From a virus, in the IMG/VR virus record IMGVR_UViG_3300020439_001732, positions 1 to 43,542 of that record: a stretch of DNA of 43,542 nt. The stretch is one strand, 5' to 3'. Every line of letters starts with the position of its first letter. Position 1 is the first letter of the stretch. Below are positions 1 through 7,156 of the stretch, piece by piece. The position numbers were made by a program, and so were the translations under genes. The notes beneath the pieces are model-generated. The model worked only from the letters and a program-made list of their open reading frames with translations, was not told the origin of the DNA and did no database searches.

Positions 1-145
1 TATTGATTACTACTTCATCTAATGATTTTTGTTTTTCATACTCACCAACATATTGTTCGGTTGATACTGATGCGGCACATCCCATAAATTGTACACCCAC
101 ACTAAACAAAACCACTCCTATGAATAGTTTCCAAAATTTACTCAT
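1..145 (-). CDS. Putative phage lipoprotein, truncated at the window edge (o-spanin-like candidate)
   Basis: The reading frame starts at 145 and stays open to the left edge, giving 48 visible residues. The start has an AGGAG site 7 nt upstream. The N-terminus is a lipoprotein signal: basic MSKFWK, a hydrophobic stretch, then a lipobox ending FMGC, with the likely lipidated cysteine followed by AASVSTEQ. The rest looks soluble and charged (YVGEYEKQK). It follows the membrane coiled-coil gene by only 9 nt. An anchored coiled-coil protein followed by a small lipoprotein is the layout of phage i-spanin/o-spanin pairs, so a lysis role is a reasonable inference. The missing C-terminus prevents a firmer call. 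Confidence 0.72.
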   Translation of the reverse strand, partial: MSKFWKLFIGVVLFSVGVQFMGCAASVSTEQYVGEYEKQKSLDEVVIN

Positions 146-154
146 TGTTATCTC

Positions 155-535
155 CTATTTGAAATCTGCCAATGGGTCTTTTAGTAGTTTTTCTAAACGA
201 GTGATTTCACCTTTGAGTTTATCAATCTCATTTTCTAACTTAACTATATCTCCATCATAAGATTTTACTTTTGGTGTTTTTAAACCATCTACTTTTTCTC
301 GTAGATATTTAAAATCTTCATCATATTTCTCGAATTTTTCTGCTACCATTTCTACATCAGAAGCATCAGCGAATCCTTGAACTACTTCTTCCAACCCATC
401 AATACGACCAGTAAAACTATACCAACCAGCGATGACGGTAGAAAGAAAAGTAACAATAGCAATAATATTGTTAATTGATACTTTGAATCCTTTTGATTTA
501 ACTTCTTCAATAGCTTGCTCTATATCCTTTGCCAT
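155..535 (-). CDS. Single-span membrane protein with coiled coil (i-spanin-like candidate)
   Basis: 126 residues. A short basic/acidic N-terminus is followed by one transmembrane segment at about residues 21-43 (INNIIAIVTFLSTVIAGWYSF). The remaining 80 residues are strongly charged and heptad-like (coiled coil), as in KLENEIDKLKGEITRLEKLL near the end. The likely topology is N-in, C-out, with a periplasmic coiled coil. A GGAG site lies 7 nt before the ATG. It sits between the PorV-like gene and a lipoprotein gene. Size, topology and the downstream lipoprotein fit a two-gene spanin system that fuses inner and outer membranes at lysis. No family was recognised directly, so function is inferred from architecture only. 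Confidence 0.8.
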   Translation of the reverse strand: MAKDIEQAIEEVKSKGFKVSINNIIAIVTFLSTVIAGWYSFTGRIDGLEEVVQGFADASDVEMVAEKFEKYDEDFKYLREKVDGLKTPKVKSYDGDIVKLENEIDKLKGEITRLEKLLKDPLADFK

Positions 536-536
536 T

Positions 537-1439
537 TTACAACTCCATATTTATTGTTATTAACATTGTGTTTTTCAATGGATGAGTATCATTACCTTGT
601 AACACTCCAATCCCAATTTGATATTTATCATACGATACTTCCATTCCTAATGATGGATAATTCAATCTGAAATCTACATCATTATAATATCCAGCTTTAA
701 ATTTTATCCAATCATTCCCTCTATTATATTGATATGATATTCCTTGTCCGTGTGTGTAATATCCTTTGAGAAAGTTCCATTGATTATAAATATCAAAATC
801 TTTTATAGGTATGTGTAATCCAATATTTAAACTTGATGGATTGTTAGTATCAACATTACCTATTCTAGCAGCATATCCCCAATTTTGTAACATCAAATTG
901 AGATTAACTAAATTATAAAGTTTTTTAAAATGTAAACCAGTATCAACTAAATATCCAGTTCCTTTTTCTGTATACAAATTGTGGTTAACTATTTTTACGT
1001 TAAACCCAATAGTAACATTTTCTAATTTTTCTTTTTTATAATAAAGTTCAGTTCCCCATCCAAGTGAATAAACTGTAGAACGTGGTGAGAATACACTTTG
1101 TACTTGTCCCATCACATCTGCTTCTAATTGTTCTCCGTAATTAAATTGTAGTAAACTTATGTGATACTCACCATACTTGGCTTGAAAATAATTCCACCCC
1201 ATATCATCTACAATATTAGTCATCCAATTTACTTTTGTGAACGCTACGTGGATAGTACTATCTGTATTTAGAATATTGTAAGCAGGATTTCTGTAATATG
1301 TAGACATACCACCAATCATCATCTCGTTAGCCGTAGGTGATATTGTTAGTAAACTATTTACTTGTCCTAATAATTGACTACTAATAGAAAGTATGAAAAC
1401 TATTAAAAACATTATCCAAAATTTGATATTCTTTTTCAT
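537..1439 (-). CDS. PorV/PorQ-like outer-membrane beta-barrel protein
   Basis: About 300 residues from the ATG at 1439, which is preferred because it begins a clean signal peptide (MKKNIKFW, hydrophobic core, cleavage near LLGQ) and overlaps the stop of the upstream mini-gene as ATGA. The mature start has the PorV/PorQ/FadL-like pattern: an ANEMMIGGMSTYYRNPA segment, as in the family's '..G.A..a.YwNPA', then NWMTNIVDDMGWNY. The remainder is alternating hydrophobic/aromatic beta strands ending NTMLITINMEL. In type IX secretion, PorV shuttles cargo from the translocon to the attachment complex, and PorQ/PorZ do related work. The gene lies directly downstream of a T9SS-sorted cargo gene. A generic OMP of the same superfamily is the alternative. 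Confidence 0.72.
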   Translation of the reverse strand: MKKNIKFWIMFLIVFILSISSQLLGQVNSLLTISPTANEMMIGGMSTYYRNPAYNILNTDSTIHVAFTKVNWMTNIVDDMGWNYFQAKYGEYHISLLQFNYGEQLEADVMGQVQSVFSPRSTVYSLGWGTELYYKKEKLENVTIGFNVKIVNHNLYTEKGTGYLVDTGLHFKKLYNLVNLNLMLQNWGYAARIGNVDTNNPSSLNIGLHIPIKDFDIYNQWNFLKGYYTHGQGISYQYNRGNDWIKFKAGYYNDVDFRLNYPSLGMEVSYDKYQIGIGVLQGNDTHPLKNTMLITINMEL

Positions 1440-1537
1440 TTTTCTTTTCTCTCTCCTAACCATATTACAAATTTCATTAAACAATACATTCCGATTGTCG
1501 AAAGAAATATTAGTAATAAAAAGTCAAACGGATTCAT
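1436..1537 (-). CDS. 33-residue hydrophobic membrane peptide
   Basis: Starts at ATG 1537, sharing the A of the upstream stop (TAATG), and ends in an ATGA overlap with the PorV-like gene. The product begins MNPFDFLLLIFLST, continues as one hydrophobic span to about residue 27 and ends basic (GERKEK). Single-span topology with a positive C-terminus is visible. The couplings at both ends argue that it is translated with its neighbours. Its role is unknown. Given the neighbouring spanin-like genes a small holin/antiholin is possible, but nothing in the sequence proves it. Confidence 0.62.
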   Translation of the reverse strand: MNPFDFLLLIFLSTIGMYCLMKFVIWLGERKEK

Positions 1538-4170
1538 TATCCAGTCACCGTAAACTTGTTAGCTTTTATTTTGTTACCAGTTTGTAATATAAAAATATAA
1601 ACACCTGGTTCTAATTTTTTATGTTTTTGATAAACACTTTGTTCAGGTAACCAAACACTTGGTACGTTACTAAAATCAAATGTATGTATACCTGGTGCCA
1701 CCATCTCATCCAATAGTTTACCAACATACTGACCATTAGAATTTAAGATGTATAATTTTACTTCTTTTAATTCATCAACATAAAATTGAAATCTTGTAGT
1801 TTCAGAAAATGGATTAGGATAGTTATAAGTTATTTCATCTTCTTCTGGTTCTCCACCACCAAATGCCCAATACTTATTCCATACTAATACTTGACCACTC
1901 TCACGATAAACTGTTAAATCTCTTCCACTTGGATCACCAGCTGAATATTTTCCAACAAATTCAATTGGTGCTTGTGTCCATTCTGTTGCTGGGAAATCAG
2001 CTCTGAATAAAAGTTTTAACGCGACTTGTTCTTCATCAATCCAATAGTTTTGTGGTGCGTTACCTGGTGAATAATCCATACCACCAAATGATACTTTTCT
2101 CCACCCATCATCATTTTCTGTATGAACATTCACATAAGTAAACCACGGACCTGGTAACTTACCCGTGTTCATATCAATAAATTCCAACTCATCACTTTTA
2201 AATCTTATTTCAAATTCTAATCCAGCTACATTTAAACCTTTTGGATTTATTCTCAATGGTACTTCTATAATATCACCACTACGAACACGAACTGTAGAAT
2301 CTTGTGGTAATGTAAAATCAACATCGGATTCCTCAACCATTATTCTATTCAACCAAGTACCTGGTGCATTTCCATCACCCCAACGATAAAATGTAGAACC
2401 ATTAACATCAATATATCCATCTGCGTTATCACCAGGCTCTTTTACTTTTGTACCAGTAGTGTTTACATCACCTGTAAAATAATATTTTATACTATCGATT
2501 GTGTAATCAGGATTTACATCATTACCATATACAGATGAACCACCACCTATACTAATTTGTAAAGTATCTAATCCAGTCTGTACATCATTCATCAATGGAT
2601 TAATAACTTCAATCGCACCAAATTCAAGTGTGGTATCCTCTACTAAACTATCATCCCAAAAAACAGTAAACTCATATTTTTGTTTACCCCATTCTTCATA
2701 CCATTGATAATTTAACCATTGACCATTTTCTTTTAAAGTATCTATTGTAGACCAGTTTTGTAAACTATCTCCATTTAAGTGTAAATACTTTGGTAAAATT
2801 TGTGAAGTATATGCCCATATAAAATATGAATCATTTAATTGAAATAAATCATCACCATCTACATCAGCCACCAAATATTCAGCTGCAGTTAAAGTATCAA
2901 CACCAACTACTGATTTCCATTTATTACTTTGAAAATTAAAAGATGCAATTGCATCATTTAAGTTTGTTATTTGATATCTATCCATTTCATATTGAGTATG
3001 GTCTTCTATATCATCAAGAGAATCTGGTGGATAGAATGACATTCTGTACACATTATTTCTTGGTAACATAATATTATAATATCCTCTATCATCTGTATAC
3101 GTTGTATCATAATAACTTACACCTAAGAATCCTTCACTTGGTAATGCCTGGTCTGCGGTAGTACCTTGATTATCATAATAGTAAGTACCATTATCATCAC
3201 CAATAATATCATCAGTTGTTGTTTCATCTGTTAAACTTGTAACATCACCAACTGTTTCTATGTTATACCAACTATTATTATCTTGTGGATTACTTTGGTC
3301 TAACTCAAATCGTATCTTCCAATAAGGATAAGTGTTTTCTGCACCTCTATCATTACCTTGTATATATCTAAAGTATCCCTCGATATTAACCAACTCTGGA
3401 TGTAAAGTTATATCTCCACGAGCACCACCATCATAAGTTCTATCATTGACTGTAGAGTTTCCCCAATTACCATCAATATAAACTTTGTAATCTAATGCGT
3501 AATCATCCGACACATATGTGTAGTATCCTTGATTACCTTCATAAAATGTGGCAACTCTAAAAGACCTTGGTGCATAATCATCAACCTTATCTTCTATTTT
3601 AAAATTTAGTTTTACAATTTGTTTCTGTACTCCATTACCACCACCAAATTCAAATTCATTTACATTATGTGATACTGCAGTAATTCTTAACCAATCATAA
3701 TTTGAATTATCACCTTGTGATTTTTCATTATCAGCACTTTGTAAAGAATCAATATACCCAACATCTGAATAGTGAACAACTTCATATGAGTAATCAGCAC
3801 CTAATGTACTATCACCCTCTGTACCAGTTAGTAAATGTGCACCTTTAATTACTTCAGTATCTTCGTGACTCCAATCAATTAAATCATTATCAAAAACAAT
3901 ATCCAATCTAAATGTAGATATGTTAGCACCATTATCATCAAGTGTTACTTCGATTTGCATTACCGAATCTCTCCACGCATCAAAGTTATTATTTGCATAT
4001 GCCGCGTTATTTATATCATCAGCCAAATAAGTTTGTAATTGGTGCGTAACACTCTGTCTCCACCACGTACTTGGTGTTTTATAAGTACCAATTTGTTTCA
4101 ATCGAATAATCGGTTCTTGTGCCGAGACGATACTACCCAACAATAGTATCATACTTAAAAACTTTTTCAT
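1537..4170 (-). CDS. Large secreted protein with cohesin-like/dockerin-like modules and C-terminal T9SS sorting domain
   Basis: 877 residues from ATG 4170 (AGGA 8 nt upstream; the TTG just before it is rejected). It starts with a signal peptide, MKKFLSMILLLGSIVSA/Q. Residues about 55-215 and 620-770 look like cohesin-type beta sandwiches (RLDIVFDNDLIDW; VPLRINPKGLNVAGLEFEIRF). Residues about 395-460 resemble dockerin halves (NLNDAIASFNF; DVDGDDLFQLNDSYF). The last 100 residues match the T9SS type A sorting domain: YNYPNPFSETTRFQF, KLYILNSNGQYV, GIHTFDFS, LEPGVYIF and K.NKF.V at the end. In FCB bacteria this domain sends cargo across the outer membrane for surface attachment or release. Finding it in a phage late operon is very unusual. 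A virion or adhesion role cannot be excluded, but the signal peptide favours export. Confidence 0.85.
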   Translation of the reverse strand: MKKFLSMILLLGSIVSAQEPIIRLKQIGTYKTPSTWWRQSVTHQLQTYLADDINNAAYANNNFDAWRDSVMQIEVTLDDNGANISTFRLDIVFDNDLIDWSHEDTEVIKGAHLLTGTEGDSTLGADYSYEVVHYSDVGYIDSLQSADNEKSQGDNSNYDWLRITAVSHNVNEFEFGGGNGVQKQIVKLNFKIEDKVDDYAPRSFRVATFYEGNQGYYTYVSDDYALDYKVYIDGNWGNSTVNDRTYDGGARGDITLHPELVNIEGYFRYIQGNDRGAENTYPYWKIRFELDQSNPQDNNSWYNIETVGDVTSLTDETTTDDIIGDDNGTYYYDNQGTTADQALPSEGFLGVSYYDTTYTDDRGYYNIMLPRNNVYRMSFYPPDSLDDIEDHTQYEMDRYQITNLNDAIASFNFQSNKWKSVVGVDTLTAAEYLVADVDGDDLFQLNDSYFIWAYTSQILPKYLHLNGDSLQNWSTIDTLKENGQWLNYQWYEEWGKQKYEFTVFWDDSLVEDTTLEFGAIEVINPLMNDVQTGLDTLQISIGGGSSVYGNDVNPDYTIDSIKYYFTGDVNTTGTKVKEPGDNADGYIDVNGSTFYRWGDGNAPGTWLNRIMVEESDVDFTLPQDSTVRVRSGDIIEVPLRINPKGLNVAGLEFEIRFKSDELEFIDMNTGKLPGPWFTYVNVHTENDDGWRKVSFGGMDYSPGNAPQNYWIDEEQVALKLLFRADFPATEWTQAPIEFVGKYSAGDPSGRDLTVYRESGQVLVWNKYWAFGGGEPEEDEITYNYPNPFSETTRFQFYVDELKEVKLYILNSNGQYVGKLLDEMVAPGIHTFDFSNVPSVWLPEQSVYQKHKKLEPGVYIFILQTGNKIKANKFTVTG

Positions 4171-4202
4171 CAAAGTCTTCCTAAAGGTTTATGTGTTTGT
4201 GT

Positions 4203-4229
4203 AAACTCCCTATCAGGACGATAGAGTTT
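4203..4229 (-). promoter_or_regulatory. Leader stem-loop upstream of the T9SS-cargo gene
   Basis: Imperfect inverted repeat: AAACT (4203-4207) pairs with AGTTT (4225-4229) and CTATC (4210-4214) with GATAG (4220-4224), around a 5-nt loop and with a 2-nt bulge. No U-run follows on the minus strand, so a leader structure fits better than a terminator. It lies between the AT-rich motif at 4249 and the start codon at 4170. Confidence 0.5.
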
Positions 4230-4248
4230 GGCGTTCTTTTATATCGCT

Positions 4249-4262
4249 ATAATAAATATAAT
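4249..4262 (-). promoter_or_regulatory. AT-rich candidate late promoter motif
   Basis: Read on the minus strand the segment is ATTATATTTATTAT. It is a close variant of the 14-mer found at 7131-7144 and 39865-39878. It lies about 80 nt upstream of the T9SS-cargo start codon in the only sizeable intergenic gap between the tail genes and the export module. Promoter function is inferred from recurrence and position. Confidence 0.4.
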
Positions 4263-4283
4263 ATATATTAATATGATTATGTG

Positions 4284-5288
4284 TTATACGTCAAATCTAA
4301 CAACTACTGAAGTAACTACATCTTTACTCAATTTAACTGGTTTAGCCAACTTACCTACGGCCAATAATTCAGAGTTATCATTGTAGAGTCCGACTGTTGT
4401 TAGATATGGTAGAAATTGTGAATGAGTTACAAACCCCTGTGCGGTATCTGATGCATTATAGAAACTAAGAAAACTACCAGTACCATTTGTTGGTTGGTCA
4501 CCTGGTGGTAAAAACTTAAACATATCAGTAGTACCTTCTGGTATTGTTATACTACCACTTCTACCTGGCATTACATTTGGATTAAATGAAGTATTAAATT
4601 CGTTTGGTTGGATTCTAACAACATACTCGTGTTCATAAATTGTACGAGTACTTCTATATGTTAAATCGTGCGTTTCAGTTCCAGCATTATCTAATGAACC
4701 TGTATCTGTTATAACTAAAATTCCGTGTTGATATATTATATTACCAACTTGTGAACCACTTCCATTAGATAATATTCCTTGATTTCTATCAAACGAACTT
4801 GATTTATATGCGGCGAAACTAGCTGAATGAGCGAAATCATATAAGTTACCATTCCCATCATCTCGTATATCATAGGTTACACCACCAGTAGTTATATTAA
4901 ATCTTACAGATTCTTTTTTAACTTCTTCACCCATCATATTTCTTGGGATAGAAAATATTTTAGCCCTATCGTGTAATTCTCTTTTCTCTTTTTGTGTATT
5001 ATTATTTCCGAAAGTTCTGTATGGTTCATCATTTTCATAATACATATTTCTTACCCAATACCAATTTGGTATTTCATAATATGTACCAAGACCATAATGT
5101 TGTCTTGAAGATGTATACTGACCAAAACTTTGTGAGGCCGCAGAACCCGTTAAGAAATTGTGAAAAGAACCACTTGTAGCTTTAAGTGCATAATGTCCAC
5201 TCCCACTATCATTTTGTGTGAGATTGAATTTCTTGTAAGCTTTAAATGGCTTTATTGACTTATCTGATGGGTCAATGTTTTTTAACAT
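4284..5288 (-). CDS. Tail/baseplate-associated structural protein (paralogue of the next gene)
   Basis: 334 residues starting MLKNIDPSDKS. The C-terminus carries the block TVGLYNDNSELLAVGKLAKP, matching QVGLYNDSNELLAIAKLSKP in the upstream neighbour. The two also share an internal stretch (GNIIYQHGILVIT versus GNFYPDLGILVFN). This block is familiar from structural proteins of marine T4-like phages, which supports a virion role, but the exact part is not known. The protein is rich in Ser, Thr, Gly and Asn, as tail proteins often are, and has no signal peptide or membrane span. It is the last gene of the tail cluster, 10 nt after its paralogue. Confidence 0.78.
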   Translation of the reverse strand: MLKNIDPSDKSIKPFKAYKKFNLTQNDSGSGHYALKATSGSFHNFLTGSAASQSFGQYTSSRQHYGLGTYYEIPNWYWVRNMYYENDEPYRTFGNNNTQKEKRELHDRAKIFSIPRNMMGEEVKKESVRFNITTGGVTYDIRDDGNGNLYDFAHSASFAAYKSSSFDRNQGILSNGSGSQVGNIIYQHGILVITDTGSLDNAGTETHDLTYRSTRTIYEHEYVVRIQPNEFNTSFNPNVMPGRSGSITIPEGTTDMFKFLPPGDQPTNGTGSFLSFYNASDTAQGFVTHSQFLPYLTTVGLYNDNSELLAVGKLAKPVKLSKDVVTSVVVRFDV

Positions 5289-5298
5289 TTTTTACCCT

Positions 5299-6318
5299 TT
5301 AGAAATCAAGTTTTACTTTTATTATAGCTTCTCTTGAATATGATTTAAGAACTGGTTTACTTAGTTTAGCAATTGCCAATAGTTCATTTGAATCGTTATA
5401 AAGTCCAACTTGTGTTATAAACACTTTAGGGTCTTTAAAGAAACTAGCTTGTGTGAACGAACCATCTGAACCAGTAAAGAACGTTGGGTTCGCACTAAAG
5501 TTATATCTTTTATTATTCACCCTACAGAAAAAGTTAGTAGAACTAATTTCTTCTTCTCTACGAACTTGGAATTTAGCACCATCTACAATCTTATTGAAAA
5601 GTTTTCGTGGATTGTTAGCAAATGCATCGGTGTTTCTACCAGTACTTAACGCAACTGTAGAATCCAATTGTGATGCGTTAAATACAAGAATACCTAAATC
5701 AGGATAGAAGTTACCAATCGCTCCACCAGTTTGTGAAGCCGCGGCTGTTTTGATTACAGCTCTACCAGTTTCAATTGAACCACTAACGATATTAAATACT
5801 CTACCACCCTCATTAACGGTCGCAACATTAGTTGCTCCACTATCATCAATAAATTTTCTTTTAGCGGCACCACTACCAAGACATAGTTCCCAATTACCAG
5901 GATCAACTTTTTCTCTCATTCTACTTCTGTTAAATGATACAAAATAAATATCATCAGAAGAACTTGGAGCACCTGTAAATGAAAACTTCTCAGTTTGTGG
6001 TGGTAACAATACACTAGCGAATTGTCTATACATAGCCGCACTTTCTCTACCACCTTTAGCCAACTTTGTAGTATTACCAGCCGAACCACTTCCTTGAAAG
6101 TGTCCATACCCAATATCAAACTGAACTTCAGCGGTTGATGGTGATGTTGCGGGGTCTTGATGGTAAATGTGTAAAAACGAACCAGTAGCCTGTTGTGTAG
6201 AACTTGTAAAGAATGATGTTAAAGAACTTGCACCGCCACTAAAAATACCACTCGATACTTTTACTTTTTGATTTTCTACTACATCATTATTATAATCAAA
6301 TCGTGTAAATACTGACAT
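5299..6318 (-). CDS. Tail/baseplate-associated structural protein (tandem paralogue)
   Basis: 339 residues from the second of two tandem ATGs (6318), which has the better spacing (6 nt) from AGGAG; 6321 is the alternative. It begins MSVFTRFDYNNDVV and ends with the QVGLYNDSNELLAIAKLSKP block, then KVKLDF. The middle is Gly/Ser/Thr rich. It is homologous to the downstream gene over the C-terminal 150 residues, while the N-terminal halves differ, suggesting duplication followed by divergence of the exposed part. The context is tail/baseplate genes on both sides. The specific structural role is unknown. Confidence 0.8.
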   Translation of the reverse strand: MSVFTRFDYNNDVVENQKVKVSSGIFSGGASSLTSFFTSSTQQATGSFLHIYHQDPATSPSTAEVQFDIGYGHFQGSGSAGNTTKLAKGGRESAAMYRQFASVLLPPQTEKFSFTGAPSSSDDIYFVSFNRSRMREKVDPGNWELCLGSGAAKRKFIDDSGATNVATVNEGGRVFNIVSGSIETGRAVIKTAAASQTGGAIGNFYPDLGILVFNASQLDSTVALSTGRNTDAFANNPRKLFNKIVDGAKFQVRREEEISSTNFFCRVNNKRYNFSANPTFFTGSDGSFTQASFFKDPKVFITQVGLYNDSNELLAIAKLSKPVLKSYSREAIIKVKLDF

Positions 6319-6328
6319 CATCTACTCC

Positions 6329-7087
6329 TTATAAAGTACTTGGGTCTGCTTTTACTGTGATAACTACATTGAAAGTAGCTCCAGTAGCGAGACCTGTTAC
6401 GGTTAGGTTAGTAGCAGTATCTGTGGTTACACTACGTGATACAACATTAACTTTAGAACCCGTCAATGTTATAGAACGTTTTCTTTCTTCTTCATTCAAG
6501 AATACAGGAGTAGTTGCACCAGTGTTCACGGCCAAATCAGCCAACGTTGAAGTGTTCATACCTGGTACGTTGAATATGGGAGCAACTCCAGCACTTCCGT
6601 TTTGCATTAGTGGGTTGAAACCAGGACCACCACCTACTACTGTAGAAGTTCCTGTGTTTACAACTGGTGTAAGATTTGCTATTGTAGCATCGTGTAATGT
6701 GAATGAATATCCTGCTTCCGCATCACTACCATTTCTCGTGTTAGGTGAAACAGTTTGTGTAACACCTGGTCCATTGAAAGAAAGGTTTGGTGATGGTATT
6801 TCCAATATTGGAAGTTTTGCAGTGTTCTTTGGTAAGGTAACAAGTTTGTACCTCATAATTTGATTCTCATCCACGAAGGCTTCTAATAAAGGCATATTCT
6901 CAATAACTGCCCCATAAAAATTTGAACCATTCGGGTGAGCCGTATCCCATAATCTGTAATCGACTTCATCATCAGCAAGTGCGAATTTTGTAATTTTGAA
7001 TTCGTCTTGTCCTCTTGCTAATAACTCTCGACCTTTTTTGGTTAATACAGCATCTACCGTTACGCTTGTATTATTTAAAAATCCCAT
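6329..7087 (-). CDS. Phage tail-associated structural protein, unnamed family
   Basis: 252 residues with AGGAG 7 nt before the ATG. The conserved-looking N-terminus (MGFLNNTSVTVDAVLTKKGR, then ELLARGQDEFKITKFALADDEVDY) is of a kind seen in structural proteins of large marine myoviruses, where proteins starting in this way lie beside baseplate genes. The C-terminal half is Thr/Val-rich beta sequence with a short Ig-like stretch (KVNVVSRSVTTDTATNLTV). It is the first gene after the leader and motif at 7109-7144, so it probably starts its own transcript. The exact virion part is not recognisable. Confidence 0.78.
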   Translation of the reverse strand: MGFLNNTSVTVDAVLTKKGRELLARGQDEFKITKFALADDEVDYRLWDTAHPNGSNFYGAVIENMPLLEAFVDENQIMRYKLVTLPKNTAKLPILEIPSPNLSFNGPGVTQTVSPNTRNGSDAEAGYSFTLHDATIANLTPVVNTGTSTVVGGGPGFNPLMQNGSAGVAPIFNVPGMNTSTLADLAVNTGATTPVFLNEEERKRSITLTGSKVNVVSRSVTTDTATNLTVTGLATGATFNVVITVKADPSTL

Positions 7088-7108
7088 ATTTTAACTCCTA
7101 TTGATAAT

Positions 7109-7144
7109 GAACAAAGACGGTTGTTGTTCTTATATAAATATAAT
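7109..7144 (-). promoter_or_regulatory. AT-rich promoter-like motif plus leader stem-loop
   Basis: 7131-7144 reads ATTATATTTATATA on the minus strand, identical to the 14-mer upstream of Hsp20 at 39865. Immediately downstream, GAACAA and TTGTTC (7109-7114 and 7124-7129) form a 6-bp stem with a 9-nt loop, followed by AGGAG and the start codon at 7087. The motif ends 44 nt before the ATG. Function is inferred. Confidence 0.45.
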
Positions 7145-7156
7145 CATTCAACATTT

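Noticed and set aside
4203-4229. Rho-independent terminator of the tail operon
   Set aside because: The stem is bulged and no U-run follows on the minus strand; a leader structure is the better reading.
6357-6863. 168-codon plus-strand ORF
   Set aside because: Antisense shadow of a well-supported tail gene; no start signal.
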